Shown here in pieces: positions 23,165 to 30,595 of a stretch of 30,595 nucleotides of DNA (position 1 is the stretch's first letter; every line of letters begins with the position of its first letter). The DNA comes from Paramuribaculum sp. GTDB taxonomy: Bacteria > Bacteroidota > Bacteroidia > Bacteroidales > Muribaculaceae. Where the stretch lies: assembly GCA_009775605.1 (NCBI GenBank), contig VSPV01000010.1, forward strand, positions 1 through 30,595. Direction: 5' to 3'. The notes under the pieces were generated by a model. It made no database searches and was not told the origin of the DNA. It worked only from the letters and a program-made list of their open reading frames with translations. The position numbers and the translations under genes were made by a program.

Positions 23165-23479
23165 TCATTTCTTTCTGGATTTCAGGAAAGGCAACACTTC
23201 CCATAATGCCTGTATTACCTTCAGCGTTTTATGACTGTCGCGGAAATCGAGGATATAACCCTCTTTTGCTCCCTTATAAGCACACCCGGTCTCGGCATCG
23301 GCCATCAGCCCGGCAATACACGGGAGTTTCTTCACAAAAGCAGTATTGTCACACGCAGTTATCACGCATTTGCCGTTTACATAAATGATGTAGTCACCCA
23401 TCATCTTGCGGGCACTTACCTCCCCCAACGGCGAAAGTTCAGTGCATACGAACTCTATAAATTCTGGAGTACAAGCCAT
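23165..23479 (-). CDS. TfoX N-terminal domain protein
   Basis: A 104-residue single-domain protein: FVCTELSPLGEVSARKMMGDYIIYVNGKCVITACDN, then a helical C terminus ending KSRKK. This is the TfoX_N fold without the C-terminal TfoX domain used for competence control, so the role is open. The ATG at 23479 fits the family and lies four bases after the SanA-like stop; upstream starts in this frame run into that gene. Likely coupled to the gene before it. Confidence 0.85.
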   Translation of the reverse strand: MACTPEFIEFVCTELSPLGEVSARKMMGDYIIYVNGKCVITACDNTAFVKKLPCIAGLMADAETGCAYKGAKEGYILDFRDSHKTLKVIQALWEVLPFLKSRKK

Positions 23480-23483
23480 AAAC

Positions 23484-24551
23484 TTACTTGATTTGGAATT
23501 CGACGAATGCCGTATCACTCGGTTCGGTGCGAGGATAAGGCGGATAACTGAATGTTTTTGCAAGGCGATATGTTCCCGGAGCCCAGTCGTATTTGTAGAA
23601 CCACGGCTTGACCGTCATTCGGAATGTTGTGTCCGGGCGCACAATCCACCCTACGGCATTGAACACTACGGCTAATTCTTCATCAGCATTTTCATATTTC
23701 CTATCATACGGAAGTTCTTTCCAACCTCCGTCCGCCGATTTCTTATCAATCCGGAACCATTCCCCGGTCATGCCCTCAATATCGCGAATATTCCTGAACT
23801 CGACAATAAGAGAATCAATCCCGGCCTTGACAATATCCGGCTCAACAATCCGAACCGTCATTCCCGCGGCAGTAGAATAACTCTTTTGTTTCAGAACCTC
23901 AGGAATCTCGATTCTCTCCCCGAGAAAATGAGGCTGTTTACCAAACCATATATCAAGCATCATCTTGTCGCGGGCCAGCCATTCGCGCAGGGCCAGCCTT
24001 GTCCTGACCCATCGTCCGGCACGAATAGGCGCTGATATTGCCACGGCGCTGATACCATTTGATTCTGCCAGATACAACGCTCTGGCATTGTGGTCTTCCT
24101 GAGAGATGATTGTAAGGGAATCACAGCCGAACACCTCTTTCGCTCTTACCACGGAGTCAAGCGTTCTGAATCCGGCAAAGTCGAGTATTATCCTGTCTTC
24201 CGGCACGCCGTGCGCCATGAGAGAATCGCGCATAGCGGTCGGTTCATCATATTGCCTGATATGGTTGTCACCGCTCGCGATTATGAAATCGACCTTTCCG
24301 GCATGATATAGTTCCGCAGCAGTATTTATCCTGTTCGTGAAATAGGAATTGGGTCGTCCCCATCGATTAATGGGATTTGTACCTAACAATAGAGCGACTT
24401 TATTGTAAGGGAGGGAATCCATTTCAGTGTATATACGTCCCTTTGCCTCCTGCTCTACCCTTATGTTGACATATAGAGTAAAGGCAACGACCACCAACAG
24501 AAACGCACCGAGACCGACCGCGATTCTCTTTATAACCGTCTTAGCCTTCAT
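23484..24551 (-). CDS. SanA-like DUF218 protein fused to a C-terminal Ig-like domain
   Basis: A 355-residue membrane-anchored protein. Residues 10-30 form one membrane helix. A DUF218/SanA domain spans about 45-210 (NKVALLLGTNP, IIASGDN, TLDSVVRAKEV, IISQEDHNARAL). E. coli SanA affects envelope permeability and vancomycin exclusion. Ordinary SanA ends near residue 215-240; here about 130 more residues (224-355) follow, with beta-rich text (MTVRIVEPDIVKAGIDSLIVEF, GEWFRIDKKS, APGTYRLAKTFSYPP) resembling bacterial Ig-like domains of the Big_14 kind. The soluble part is expected in the periplasm. Confidence 0.82.
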   Translation of the reverse strand: MKAKTVIKRIAVGLGAFLLVVVAFTLYVNIRVEQEAKGRIYTEMDSLPYNKVALLLGTNPINRWGRPNSYFTNRINTAAELYHAGKVDFIIASGDNHIRQYDEPTAMRDSLMAHGVPEDRIILDFAGFRTLDSVVRAKEVFGCDSLTIISQEDHNARALYLAESNGISAVAISAPIRAGRWVRTRLALREWLARDKMMLDIWFGKQPHFLGERIEIPEVLKQKSYSTAAGMTVRIVEPDIVKAGIDSLIVEFRNIRDIEGMTGEWFRIDKKSADGGWKELPYDRKYENADEELAVVFNAVGWIVRPDTTFRMTVKPWFYKYDWAPGTYRLAKTFSYPPYPRTEPSDTAFVEFQIK

Positions 24552-24569
24552 TTTTCTCTTGAATTTACA

Positions 24570-24593
24570 GGTTATTCCGTCTGGCTAATAACC
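24570..24593. promoter_or_regulatory. Inverted repeat upstream of the SanA-like gene
   Basis: GGTTATT (24570-24576) and AATAACC (24587-24593) form 7-bp arms with centres 17 bp apart, 19 bp before the start codon. This could be a binding site for a dimeric regulator or a weak hairpin downstream of the lipoprotein gene. Confidence 0.35.
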
Positions 24594-24633
24594 CCTGGTT
24601 AAATACAGCCCCCCCGGACTCCAGGACATGTTT

Positions 24634-25143
24634 TTATTGATTCAATCGCTGGTAATCATCAATTTTGCCGTCCCTGATTTTAATCCGGGTTTTGCCGGGC
24701 CATCCCATATCTGAATATGTTACTACATACCAGCCATTTTCGTCAGAGTCAATTTTATAAATCTGTGAAACTCCGTCTGATTCAGGGTTGGAATCCTGCA
24801 TCCCTGTTCTCAATGCATAATAAGCATAACAAGGTATTTCCTCGCAATCGAATTCATAGTCAGCCTGCAACTTTTTCAAAGCATTAGTCGTGAAATAAGT
24901 CTCAGGAGACAAGCCTCCGTCTGAATCTATTGCAAACACGAATTTATCATATACGGTGTTTATCAAATCAATATTTTCAGAACTCTCCGTATCGATTTTA
25001 TCTGACACGGATTCTTGCCCAACAGCTACTTCAACAGCATTCTTACCTGTTGAAGTTCCGCAAGCTGTTATTGCTGCGAGCAACAGCACGAGCCAGACGT
25101 TTTTCAGAATTTCCATTAATTTGAATCTTACCGTATTTTTCAT
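24634..25143 (-). CDS. Putative lipoprotein, DUF3828-like
   Basis: A 169-residue protein with a signal sequence and lipobox ITAC (Cys28 from the first ATG), then an acidic linker (ESVSDKIDTESSENID). The folded part starts IDLINTVYDKFVFAID and ends with the repeated beta pattern GWYVVTYSDMGWPGKTRIKIRDGKIDDYQRL, which resembles DUF3828/YbjP-like domains; that match is tentative. The start at 25143 shares one base with the YciI stop (TAATG); the ATG at 25116 would give a shorter signal peptide. Last gene of a three-gene operon. Confidence 0.78.
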   Translation of the reverse strand: MKNTVRFKLMEILKNVWLVLLLAAITACGTSTGKNAVEVAVGQESVSDKIDTESSENIDLINTVYDKFVFAIDSDGGLSPETYFTTNALKKLQADYEFDCEEIPCYAYYALRTGMQDSNPESDGVSQIYKIDSDENGWYVVTYSDMGWPGKTRIKIRDGKIDDYQRLNQ

Positions 25144-25433
25144 TAACCGAAGATAGTGGAAAGAGTCTGCTCACAGACCATTGTCGGAGTGAACTCAACA
25201 ATCTGATAGTCGGCGATGCCATTGATATTAAACGGGTCTTGTGCCACGATGGAGTCCACGGCAGCACGGTCGGCTGCTTTCATCATAATCACGCCTCCCA
25301 CGCGAGGTGTCTGAGGGCCGGAAGCAATGAAATCGCCTGCGGCATAATGCCGGGCGAGATATTCACGGTGCGCGGCAAGGTAACGGTCAACCTCACCCAA
25401 CGGTTTCTTATATGTCAGAATTGCGATAAACAT
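25143..25433 (-). CDS. YciI-like protein (YCII domain)
   Basis: A 96-residue dimeric alpha/beta-barrel protein: MFIAILTYKKPLGEVDRYLAAHREYLARHYAAGDFIASGPQTPRVGGVIMM, with the conserved His-Arg and the GP-Q segment of YCII proteins. Some relatives are hydrolases or dehydrochlorinases; most have no known function. It starts three bases after the DUF3795 stop and overlaps the lipoprotein start by one base. Confidence 0.9.
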   Translation of the reverse strand: MFIAILTYKKPLGEVDRYLAAHREYLARHYAAGDFIASGPQTPRVGGVIMMKAADRAAVDSIVAQDPFNINGIADYQIVEFTPTMVCEQTLSTIFG

Positions 25434-25436
25434 GAT

Positions 25437-25781
25437 TTATTTTCTTTTGATTGTCTGGGATTTACGTTTGGTCATTTCCGCGGCGAAGGCCTCTTCTCCA
25501 TGTTCGCGGATATATCGGATGCACGCCGGACGATCCGATTTGAAAAGAAAGGCGAATATCTTACCGATGAGATTGGAATATGTCTTGCACTCGGTCACAT
25601 CCCTGGAGCATTCAGCACAGGAGTGAAAACCATTATCGTTGACACATCCCCTGATTTTGCACCAGGTCGCCTTCTCGTTCCGGTGGCAACCGGGACATTT
25701 CTCCGAAAGATACTTACGGCACGCACCGCAATATAGGCCGCACGCAGCAATAAGCTGTTTATTTGCTTCAATATTTTTCAT
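25437..25781 (-). CDS. DUF3795 cysteine-rich protein
   Basis: A 114-residue protein with ten cysteines in its first 65 residues: LIAACGLYCGACRKYL, KCPGC, WCKIRGC, HSCAEC, then EC. This is the DUF3795 pattern and probably binds zinc or an iron-sulfur cluster. The C terminus is basic. The ATG at 25781 gives MKNIEANKQLIAACG; a TTG at 25790 is a less likely start. A -7 element, TAACTTTG, ends six bases before the ATG, so its mRNA may be nearly leaderless. First gene of an operon with YciI and the lipoprotein. Confidence 0.88.
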   Translation of the reverse strand: MKNIEANKQLIAACGLYCGACRKYLSEKCPGCHRNEKATWCKIRGCVNDNGFHSCAECSRDVTECKTYSNLIGKIFAFLFKSDRPACIRYIREHGEEAFAAEMTKRKSQTIKRK

Positions 25782-25787
25782 ACCCGA

Positions 25788-25795
25788 CAAAGTTA
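25788..25795 (-). promoter_or_regulatory. -7 element of the DUF3795-YciI-lipoprotein operon
   Basis: TAACTTTG on the minus strand matches TAnnTTTG exactly and ends six bases before the ATG. No TTTG is found at 19-21 bp upstream. If active, transcription starts at or right before the start codon. The same arrangement is seen before recO. Confidence 0.45.
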
Positions 25796-25856
25796 ATGAG
25801 AATCATGGCCAATCCACCTATGTCTCCCCGCTTATTTAATTCAAATCGCGGAGGTA

Positions 25857-26555
25857 TTACACCGAATATCCCAGAAGGTCCAGAATCATCGGAGCAAGGA
25901 GAGCGGTGAAGAGACCGTTGAGCGTAAGGCCGATGGACGAAAAAGCCCCGTAGCGTTCGCTGCGTTCCATGGCGGCGGAAGTACCCACGGCATGTGCCGC
26001 AGTGCCTATTGACAACCCTCCCGCAATGGGCGAATGAACATGACTCATCTTTACAATTCTAAAACCGGCCATGCCACCAAAAATACCGGTAGCCACAACC
26101 ACCGCAGCCGTAAGAGGAGCTATACCTCCCATCGCACTTGATATTTCCATGGCAATAGGGGTAGTGACAGCCTTGGGAGCGAGCGAGATGACCACTTCGC
26201 GGGTGGCGCCGAACATCTCGGCAAGAAGCACCACGCTCACCACACCGGCCACGCATCCGGCAAGCTCCGACAGCAGAAGCGGAAGCAGCTGCCGTTTTAT
26301 GGCCGAGAGCTGTTTGTAGAGAGGAACCCCGAGGGCCACCACAGCAGGCTTGAGCCAGAAGTCGATGTAATCGCCGCCCTGCTTGTAGGTATCGTAGTCA
26401 ATATCGCATAGCAGCAGAAATGCAATCATTGCGGCTATGGCAATCAGAATAGGATTGAGCAACTTGATACCGGTGCGCCGCTGAAGGAGCTGTGCCCCGA
26501 GATAGAAGCCGAAAGTGAGGGCTATAAGAAAATATTTGTTTTGCAGGAAATCCAT
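25857..26555 (-). CDS. lrgB: LrgB/CidB family membrane protein
   Basis: A 232-residue polytopic inner-membrane protein of the LrgB/CidB/YohK family, with the conserved LAPKAVTTPIAMEIS and GGLSIGTAAHAVGTSAAME segments. In Staphylococcus the LrgAB pair was linked to murein hydrolase control; in Bacillus the homologous pair transports pyruvate. Which applies here is not known. The start shares one base with the lrgA stop (TAATG). Confidence 0.92.
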   Translation of the reverse strand: MDFLQNKYFLIALTFGFYLGAQLLQRRTGIKLLNPILIAIAAMIAFLLLCDIDYDTYKQGGDYIDFWLKPAVVALGVPLYKQLSAIKRQLLPLLLSELAGCVAGVVSVVLLAEMFGATREVVISLAPKAVTTPIAMEISSAMGGIAPLTAAVVVATGIFGGMAGFRIVKMSHVHSPIAGGLSIGTAAHAVGTSAAMERSERYGAFSSIGLTLNGLFTALLAPMILDLLGYSV

Positions 26556-26923
26556 TATTTCTTAGTTTTTTTATGAGCCAATTTGACAGAAGCAGAGCGT
26601 GTAAGCTGATGCACCCAGCCTGTTACTGCAATAATAATGACTGTGCTTATGATAGTGGAGCATACAATAGGCACCCACTGTTGGGCAATAAGGCCAAGAC
26701 AGTTCATGAGACCGATACCGGCAGGCACAAAAAAGAAGCCGAGATTATGAACCAGGAATCCCGACAGCTTGTCAACCCATCTCAGTTTTACAATGCCTAA
26801 TTTGAGCGAGGCGCACAGCAGCACCATACCGATAATACTTGAAGGGACCGGAATACCGGTGAATCTGACCAGCAACTCGCCAGCCACAAGAAATGCAAAT
26901 AAAACACCAAACTGTAATATCAT
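26555..26923 (-). CDS. lrgA: LrgA/CidA family membrane protein
   Basis: A 122-residue holin-like membrane protein with four predicted helices. The family core is FTGIPVPSSIIGMVLLCASL near residues 22-41, followed by FLVHNLGFFFVPAGIGLM at 57-74. The C terminus is basic (KLAHKKTKK). It is the usual partner of LrgB and is first in the two-gene operon, with its own promoter 23 bp upstream. Confidence 0.92.
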   Translation of the reverse strand: MILQFGVLFAFLVAGELLVRFTGIPVPSSIIGMVLLCASLKLGIVKLRWVDKLSGFLVHNLGFFFVPAGIGLMNCLGLIAQQWVPIVCSTIISTVIIIAVTGWVHQLTRSASVKLAHKKTKK

Positions 26924-26945
26924 AATGTCAATTGAAATTTCCCCG

Positions 26946-26978
26946 CAAAATTACCCATAATGCCGGAATTTCCGCTAA
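26946..26978 (-). promoter_or_regulatory. Promoter of lrgAB
   Basis: TTAG (26978-26975), 21 bp, then TAATTTTG (26953-26946) on the minus strand. The -7 box is exact, the -33 box has one mismatch. The leader to the ATG at 26923 is about 18 bases. Confidence 0.55.
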
Positions 26979-27047
26979 TCCTATGCCTTAATATGGACAT
27001 ATGTTGCTGCCATGCGGAGAATGCAAATCTTTTACAGAAGATTCATA

Positions 27048-27551
27048 CTACCATATAAGGCTCTCTAAATTTGCGATGAAATTGTCGGATTCAGTTCTTG
27101 AACGGAATGTAAACACATTGACGTCCTTTCTCCTTTCGCTAAGCAAATTCCAGATAACCGGGAGTTGTAGTTTAGGAAAATCGACAATCCATTGCCGGAA
27201 TTCCGGGTCCATTTCATTATCGGTCCAAGGCATATCCTCACGCCTTTTGCCCAAACGGTCCTCGGCTCCGGCCAGACATAAGTCCAACGGCAGGTCAAAT
27301 AAGAAAACCGTATCACATCTATCCAATCTCATTGGTAGCGTGTGGAGATAATTGCCGTCTATAATCCATTTATCCCCACACATGATTTCTTGCAGGCGCT
27401 CTGCAAATTCAGCTCTGGAAAGTGTGGTTCTGTCAGGCAAATGCCATATCATGTCAAGGTAATGCAAGGGCAGACCGGTCTTTGCCGAAAGTTTTCTTGA
27501 AAAGGTACTTTTACCCGCTCCGGGGCAACCTATGACAATGACTCTCTTCAT
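27048..27551 (-). CDS. P-loop small-molecule kinase (adenylate kinase/FlaR-like)
   Basis: A 167-residue P-loop protein with Walker A GCPGAGKST (residues 8-16). DMIWHLPDRTTLSRAEF and KWIIDGNY follow, and the lid region RLGKRREDMPW is basic. These are features of the group annotated as DNA topology modulation protein FlaR or adenylate kinase-like. The substrate is unknown. The start overlaps the DJ-1/PfpI stop by four bases, so it is the third gene of a coupled operon. The gene ends in TAG. Confidence 0.87.
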   Translation of the reverse strand: MKRVIVIGCPGAGKSTFSRKLSAKTGLPLHYLDMIWHLPDRTTLSRAEFAERLQEIMCGDKWIIDGNYLHTLPMRLDRCDTVFLFDLPLDLCLAGAEDRLGKRREDMPWTDNEMDPEFRQWIVDFPKLQLPVIWNLLSERRKDVNVFTFRSRTESDNFIANLESLIW

Positions 27552-28159
27552 TCGGCGGGGAACAGGCTACTGAATCCCTGCTTGTTGAACTGATAGTACA
27601 TTTCGATATGTTCGGGCGTATCGTTTTCAAGCAGCAGGAGAAGTTCCCGTGCGAATTCGAGAGTTGCCGAACCGTTTGCCGTCACTATATTCCTGTCGCT
27701 GACGGCCTGCGCATGCACGTATCCTTCGGGGTTGGTGTAGTTTTCTCCTCCCCACAGCTGCAGCTGCTCGGGCCCGTTACCGGTATGCCTCACATTATTG
27801 AGCAATCCGCATTTTGCCAAGAACGAAGCGCCGTTGCAAATCGCACCGACTATTTTACCATTCTCAACGGCCTTCTTTACTATCGGCATCACGCATTCCG
27901 CAACTGGCGTGCTCCAGCCAAAGCCTCCTATCAGTACCAATGCAGCATAATCATCCGGCATAGTGTCGAATGTATAATCCGGCACCGTCCGGAAGCCTCC
28001 GATGGACTTTACCGGCTCCAGCGTGGGAGCCACAACTTTGTTGACATATAGCGGATGAGCCTTCAGCGCGTACTCGTCGGATGCGATAGCCTGCGAGAGA
28101 TACACAGCCTCATGTGCCGCATAGTCGGGCAGGAGAATATAAAGAATTTCGTTGCTCAT
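27548..28159 (-). CDS. DJ-1/PfpI family protein
   Basis: A 203-residue class I glutamine amidotransferase-like protein. The nucleophile-elbow cysteine lies in GAICNGASFLA. The segment LVLIGGFGWSTP carries the family glycine turn, and TANGSATLEFARELL is the matching C-terminal region. Family members include deglycases, chaperones and proteases; YoaZ/YdeA-like proteins are the closest in layout. It lies four bases after the zinc-ribbon gene and overlaps the P-loop kinase gene. Confidence 0.88.
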   Translation of the reverse strand: MSNEILYILLPDYAAHEAVYLSQAIASDEYALKAHPLYVNKVVAPTLEPVKSIGGFRTVPDYTFDTMPDDYAALVLIGGFGWSTPVAECVMPIVKKAVENGKIVGAICNGASFLAKCGLLNNVRHTGNGPEQLQLWGGENYTNPEGYVHAQAVSDRNIVTANGSATLEFARELLLLLENDTPEHIEMYYQFNKQGFSSLFPAE

Positions 28160-28163
28160 GCCT

Positions 28164-28460
28164 TTATTTTTTCCAGCGTTTGAGGTGTGGGAAGAACTGG
28201 CGCATCATCTCTTTCGCCTGTTCTTTTGTCAGGTTCTGTCCCGATTGCCTGTTTATTTCTTCTGTGAACTGGGCGCAGTGGTCTATCATCTGCTCCATAG
28301 TCATATCTTGCGTAAACTTGCCGTCCTTGTAGCAGTAGATGCAGTAATCCTCATTGGGCGTGCCGTCGGCATTCGTGCCGAGTATCTCATTTGTAAGGGG
28401 CATTCCGCAGCTCTGACAAAATTTCATTTCCATTGCCATTTCTCTTTCTAAAAATTCCAT
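28164..28460 (-). CDS. Putative zinc-ribbon protein
   Basis: A 98-residue protein with an N-terminal zinc ribbon: CQSCGMPLTNEILGTNADG, then YCIYCYKDGKF, giving two CxxC pairs (near residues 15-18 and 40-43), followed by a helical tail (TMEQMIDHCAQFTEEINRQ, LTKEQAKEMMRQFFPHLKRW). This matches the widespread putative zinc-ribbon family of unknown role. Met8 (28439) and Met12 (28427) are plausible alternative starts, since an AGAAAGAG sequence precedes Met8. It is the first gene of the operon driven by the promoter at 28474-28505. Confidence 0.88.
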   Translation of the reverse strand: MEFLEREMAMEMKFCQSCGMPLTNEILGTNADGTPNEDYCIYCYKDGKFTQDMTMEQMIDHCAQFTEEINRQSGQNLTKEQAKEMMRQFFPHLKRWKK

Positions 28461-28473
28461 AATATATTATCCA

Positions 28474-28505
28474 CAAAAGTAACAATTCCATCCATCTCTC
28501 CCAAA
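28474..28505 (-). promoter_or_regulatory. Promoter of the zinc-ribbon/DJ-1/P-loop operon
   Basis: TTTG (28505-28502), 20 bp, then TACTTTTG (28481-28474) on the minus strand: an exact consensus match. Transcription would begin near 28468, only about eight bases before the first possible ATG, which favours one of the internal start codons of the zinc-ribbon gene. Confidence 0.75.
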
Positions 28506-28561
28506 ATAGGCTGTGGAATTAGCCATATAACCCATATGCGCGCTCGAACCAAAAGCGCAGT

Positions 28562-30514
28562 TCACTCCTGATTCCTCTTGATTCTTATTTCCGGACCGCT
28601 CCGGATTACCAACGGCACAGTCTCAACAGTGACCACGCTTGTATCCAGCCCCAGAGCATTTTCTGCCGACTCGGATATATGCCGCAGCGTCTCATACGCC
28701 GTCAGCACCTTGCGTTCATAAGCGTTGCAGATGCTCACCGGAGAGAACACCCGGTGAATCAGCACAAACCGGAAATCTCCAGGAATTCCATACCGACTCA
28801 TTGAGGGATATTTACTTGTCAGCGAAAGGTCGCCTGACGCCACAAGATCTTCCACAATCTGCCTCAGAAACACGTTGATACGCGGCTGCACCTTGAAGCC
28901 GAATCTTACGGTTACCAGAAAAATCGCATCCCTGACCATCGTGTCTACGGAATAATCGAGCGTATAGGGCATATCGGTGTGCTCTATGCGGATAATCCAG
29001 TAATGGTCGGCCCTTTTAGGCTGTTTGTTTATTATCGAATACAGCAATTTGCTTTCCACTATATTCTTCATCGGCGAAAAGCTGATATACACCACATTCG
29101 ACGCATAGCGCGGTATCTCCTCATCATTCCTTATGGCGGTCACTATGTCTATGTAGTCAGGAAAATATTTATAATCCACATGGCTGCGGTGGAATGAGCG
29201 TCCTTTGCTCCACACAAACATTATGCAGAACAGCCCGCAGGCTATCAAGACCGTAAACCAGCCGCCATGCACAAACTTGAACATGTTGGCAGCGAAAAAG
29301 GCCCCTTCGAGCAGGCAGAACACCATGAAAAAAGACGAAGTGAGCCATGCCGGCATTCCTATATTCCTCATGTAACGCCACAGCAGTATTGTCGTGGCCA
29401 GCATTGTTATTGTGATGGCGAGTCCGTAGGCGGCTTCCATGCGGCCCGATGACTGGAACAACAGCACTGTGCCGACGCATCCCACATACAGAAACAGATT
29501 TATAGCCGGCACATACAGCTGTCCCTTGACATTTCCGGTGTAGTTAATCTTCATCCTTGGCCAGATATCGAGATTCACAGCCTCCCCTATCAGGGAAAAC
29601 ACACCGCTTATCAGCGCCTGGCTTGCAATTATAGCAGCAACGGTAGCCACGGCTATGCCCACGCCCAGAAAGCCGGTAGGCATCATTCCATAAAACGGAT
29701 TCACTTCTCCGTCAATCGATCCGGCATGAGCCAGAATCCATGCTCCCTGCCCGAGATAATTGAGAATAAGCATGACTTTGACAAAAAGCCAGCTGAAAGT
29801 AATATTGTAGCGGCCGCAGTGCCCCAGATCGGCATACAGTGCCTCCGCGCCCGTGGTGCAGAGAAACACCGCTCCGAGTATCAGCATCCATTCAGGGCTG
29901 GAAATAATCAGCCTTACCGCATAATAGGGGTTGAAAGCCTTGAATATTGACAGATCACTCCACACGTTCATCAGTCCGAGAATGCTGAGCATCAGAAACC
30001 ACACAAGCATCACCGGACCAAAGAACCGCCCGATCTTAGACGATCCCGAACGCTGCACAAAAAACACCATGGTTATTATCACCAGCACAATCGGCACCAC
30101 CGGCGTCGCTACATATAATGAGCGTAATCCCTCCACCGCCGACGTAACTGTCACCGCCGGCGTTATTATCCCGTCGGCGAGCATCGCGCTTGCTCCGATG
30201 GCAGCCACGACGAACGGCCAGCCGCTCGTCCCCGTCTTCTTCACCAGCGAAAAAAGAGCCATAATGCCGCCCTCCCCGTTATTGTCGGCGCGGAGAGCCA
30301 CCGTCACATATTTTATCGTGGTCTGAAGCGTAAGAGTCCATATCACACACGACACCGCACCGATAATATAATCCCGGTCAAACTCAGGACTGACACTCAG
30401 AATAGCCTTCATCACATAGAGCGGCGACGTCCCGATATCGCCAAACACTATCCCTATCGCGACAAGCAGTCCCGCCGCACTCAAACCCGTAATCCTATTA
30501 TCCTTCCGCCTCAT
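28562..30514 (-). CDS. kup: Potassium uptake protein Kup (KUP/HAK/KT family)
   Basis: A 650-residue K+:H+ symporter. The N terminus has GIVFGDIGTSPLYVMKAIL (21-39), the most conserved KUP signature, and NNGEGGIMALFSLV follows near residues 78-91. About 12 membrane helices extend to roughly residue 430, with a cytoplasmic C-terminal domain after that. Length is usual for bacterial Kup (about 620-660). The start is well supported by GAGGAGG two bases before the ATG, one of the few strong Shine-Dalgarno sequences in this window. Monocistronic by layout. Confidence 0.95.
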   Translation of the reverse strand: MRRKDNRITGLSAAGLLVAIGIVFGDIGTSPLYVMKAILSVSPEFDRDYIIGAVSCVIWTLTLQTTIKYVTVALRADNNGEGGIMALFSLVKKTGTSGWPFVVAAIGASAMLADGIITPAVTVTSAVEGLRSLYVATPVVPIVLVIITMVFFVQRSGSSKIGRFFGPVMLVWFLMLSILGLMNVWSDLSIFKAFNPYYAVRLIISSPEWMLILGAVFLCTTGAEALYADLGHCGRYNITFSWLFVKVMLILNYLGQGAWILAHAGSIDGEVNPFYGMMPTGFLGVGIAVATVAAIIASQALISGVFSLIGEAVNLDIWPRMKINYTGNVKGQLYVPAINLFLYVGCVGTVLLFQSSGRMEAAYGLAITITMLATTILLWRYMRNIGMPAWLTSSFFMVFCLLEGAFFAANMFKFVHGGWFTVLIACGLFCIMFVWSKGRSFHRSHVDYKYFPDYIDIVTAIRNDEEIPRYASNVVYISFSPMKNIVESKLLYSIINKQPKRADHYWIIRIEHTDMPYTLDYSVDTMVRDAIFLVTVRFGFKVQPRINVFLRQIVEDLVASGDLSLTSKYPSMSRYGIPGDFRFVLIHRVFSPVSICNAYERKVLTAYETLRHISESAENALGLDTSVVTVETVPLVIRSGPEIRIKRNQE

Positions 30515-30595
30515 TCCTCCTCAAAATAAACAGTTGCATAATCTAATCATACTCACAAATCTCAATTTAATTGCTAAATCTCAACCTAAAAACAC

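Overview
The window looks like chromosomal DNA from an anaerobic gut Bacteroidales. Evidence: many start regions carry the Bacteroidetes promoter pattern (TTTG, 19-20 bp, TAnnTTTG), ribosome binding sites are mostly weak, RecO, HPF, XerC and FucIAKP are of Bacteroidales type, and there is a GH27 alpha-galactosidase and a DcuA/DcuB C4-dicarboxylate carrier. By eye the first 19 kb is GC-rich for Bacteroides, which points to the Muribaculaceae; that genus-level placement is an inference.

Left part (1-9022): a tRNA-Glu (minus) is followed on the plus strand by recO, a 52-residue protein plus GNAT acetylase pair that looks like a toxin-antitoxin unit, an orphan membrane histidine kinase overlapping a HAD phosphatase, a dicarboxylate transporter and a nitroreductase. 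A minus-strand alpha/beta hydrolase and GNAT pair comes next, then a divergent META-domain lipoprotein and SIMPL-domain protein.

Centre (9046-19259): a secreted GH27 enzyme, a DUF1810 protein, the rpsU-xerC-hpf cluster with its own promoter and terminator, a small outer-membrane barrel protein, and a complete L-fucose operon fucI-fucA-fucK-fucP. Fucose would enter by FucP, be isomerised to fuculose, phosphorylated by a RhaB-like kinase and cleaved to DHAP and lactaldehyde. No regulator gene sits beside it.

Right part (19260-30595): the most notable system is a split HipA kinase module (hipB-hipS-hipT order, like HipBST). Its promoter lies among three operators of the form AATCACAA-N4-TTGTGATT, placed exactly 61 bp apart. 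Downstream comes a run of minus-strand, mostly small accessory genes with lower GC by eye: a gene split by an in-frame amber codon, GrpB, a Vat/XAT acetyltransferase (possible streptogramin A resistance), TfoX_N, a SanA-type protein fused to an Ig-like domain, a three-gene DUF3795-YciI-lipoprotein operon, LrgAB, a zinc-ribbon/DJ-1/P-loop kinase operon, and the potassium transporter kup. No rRNA, CRISPR array, insertion sequence or prophage was seen.
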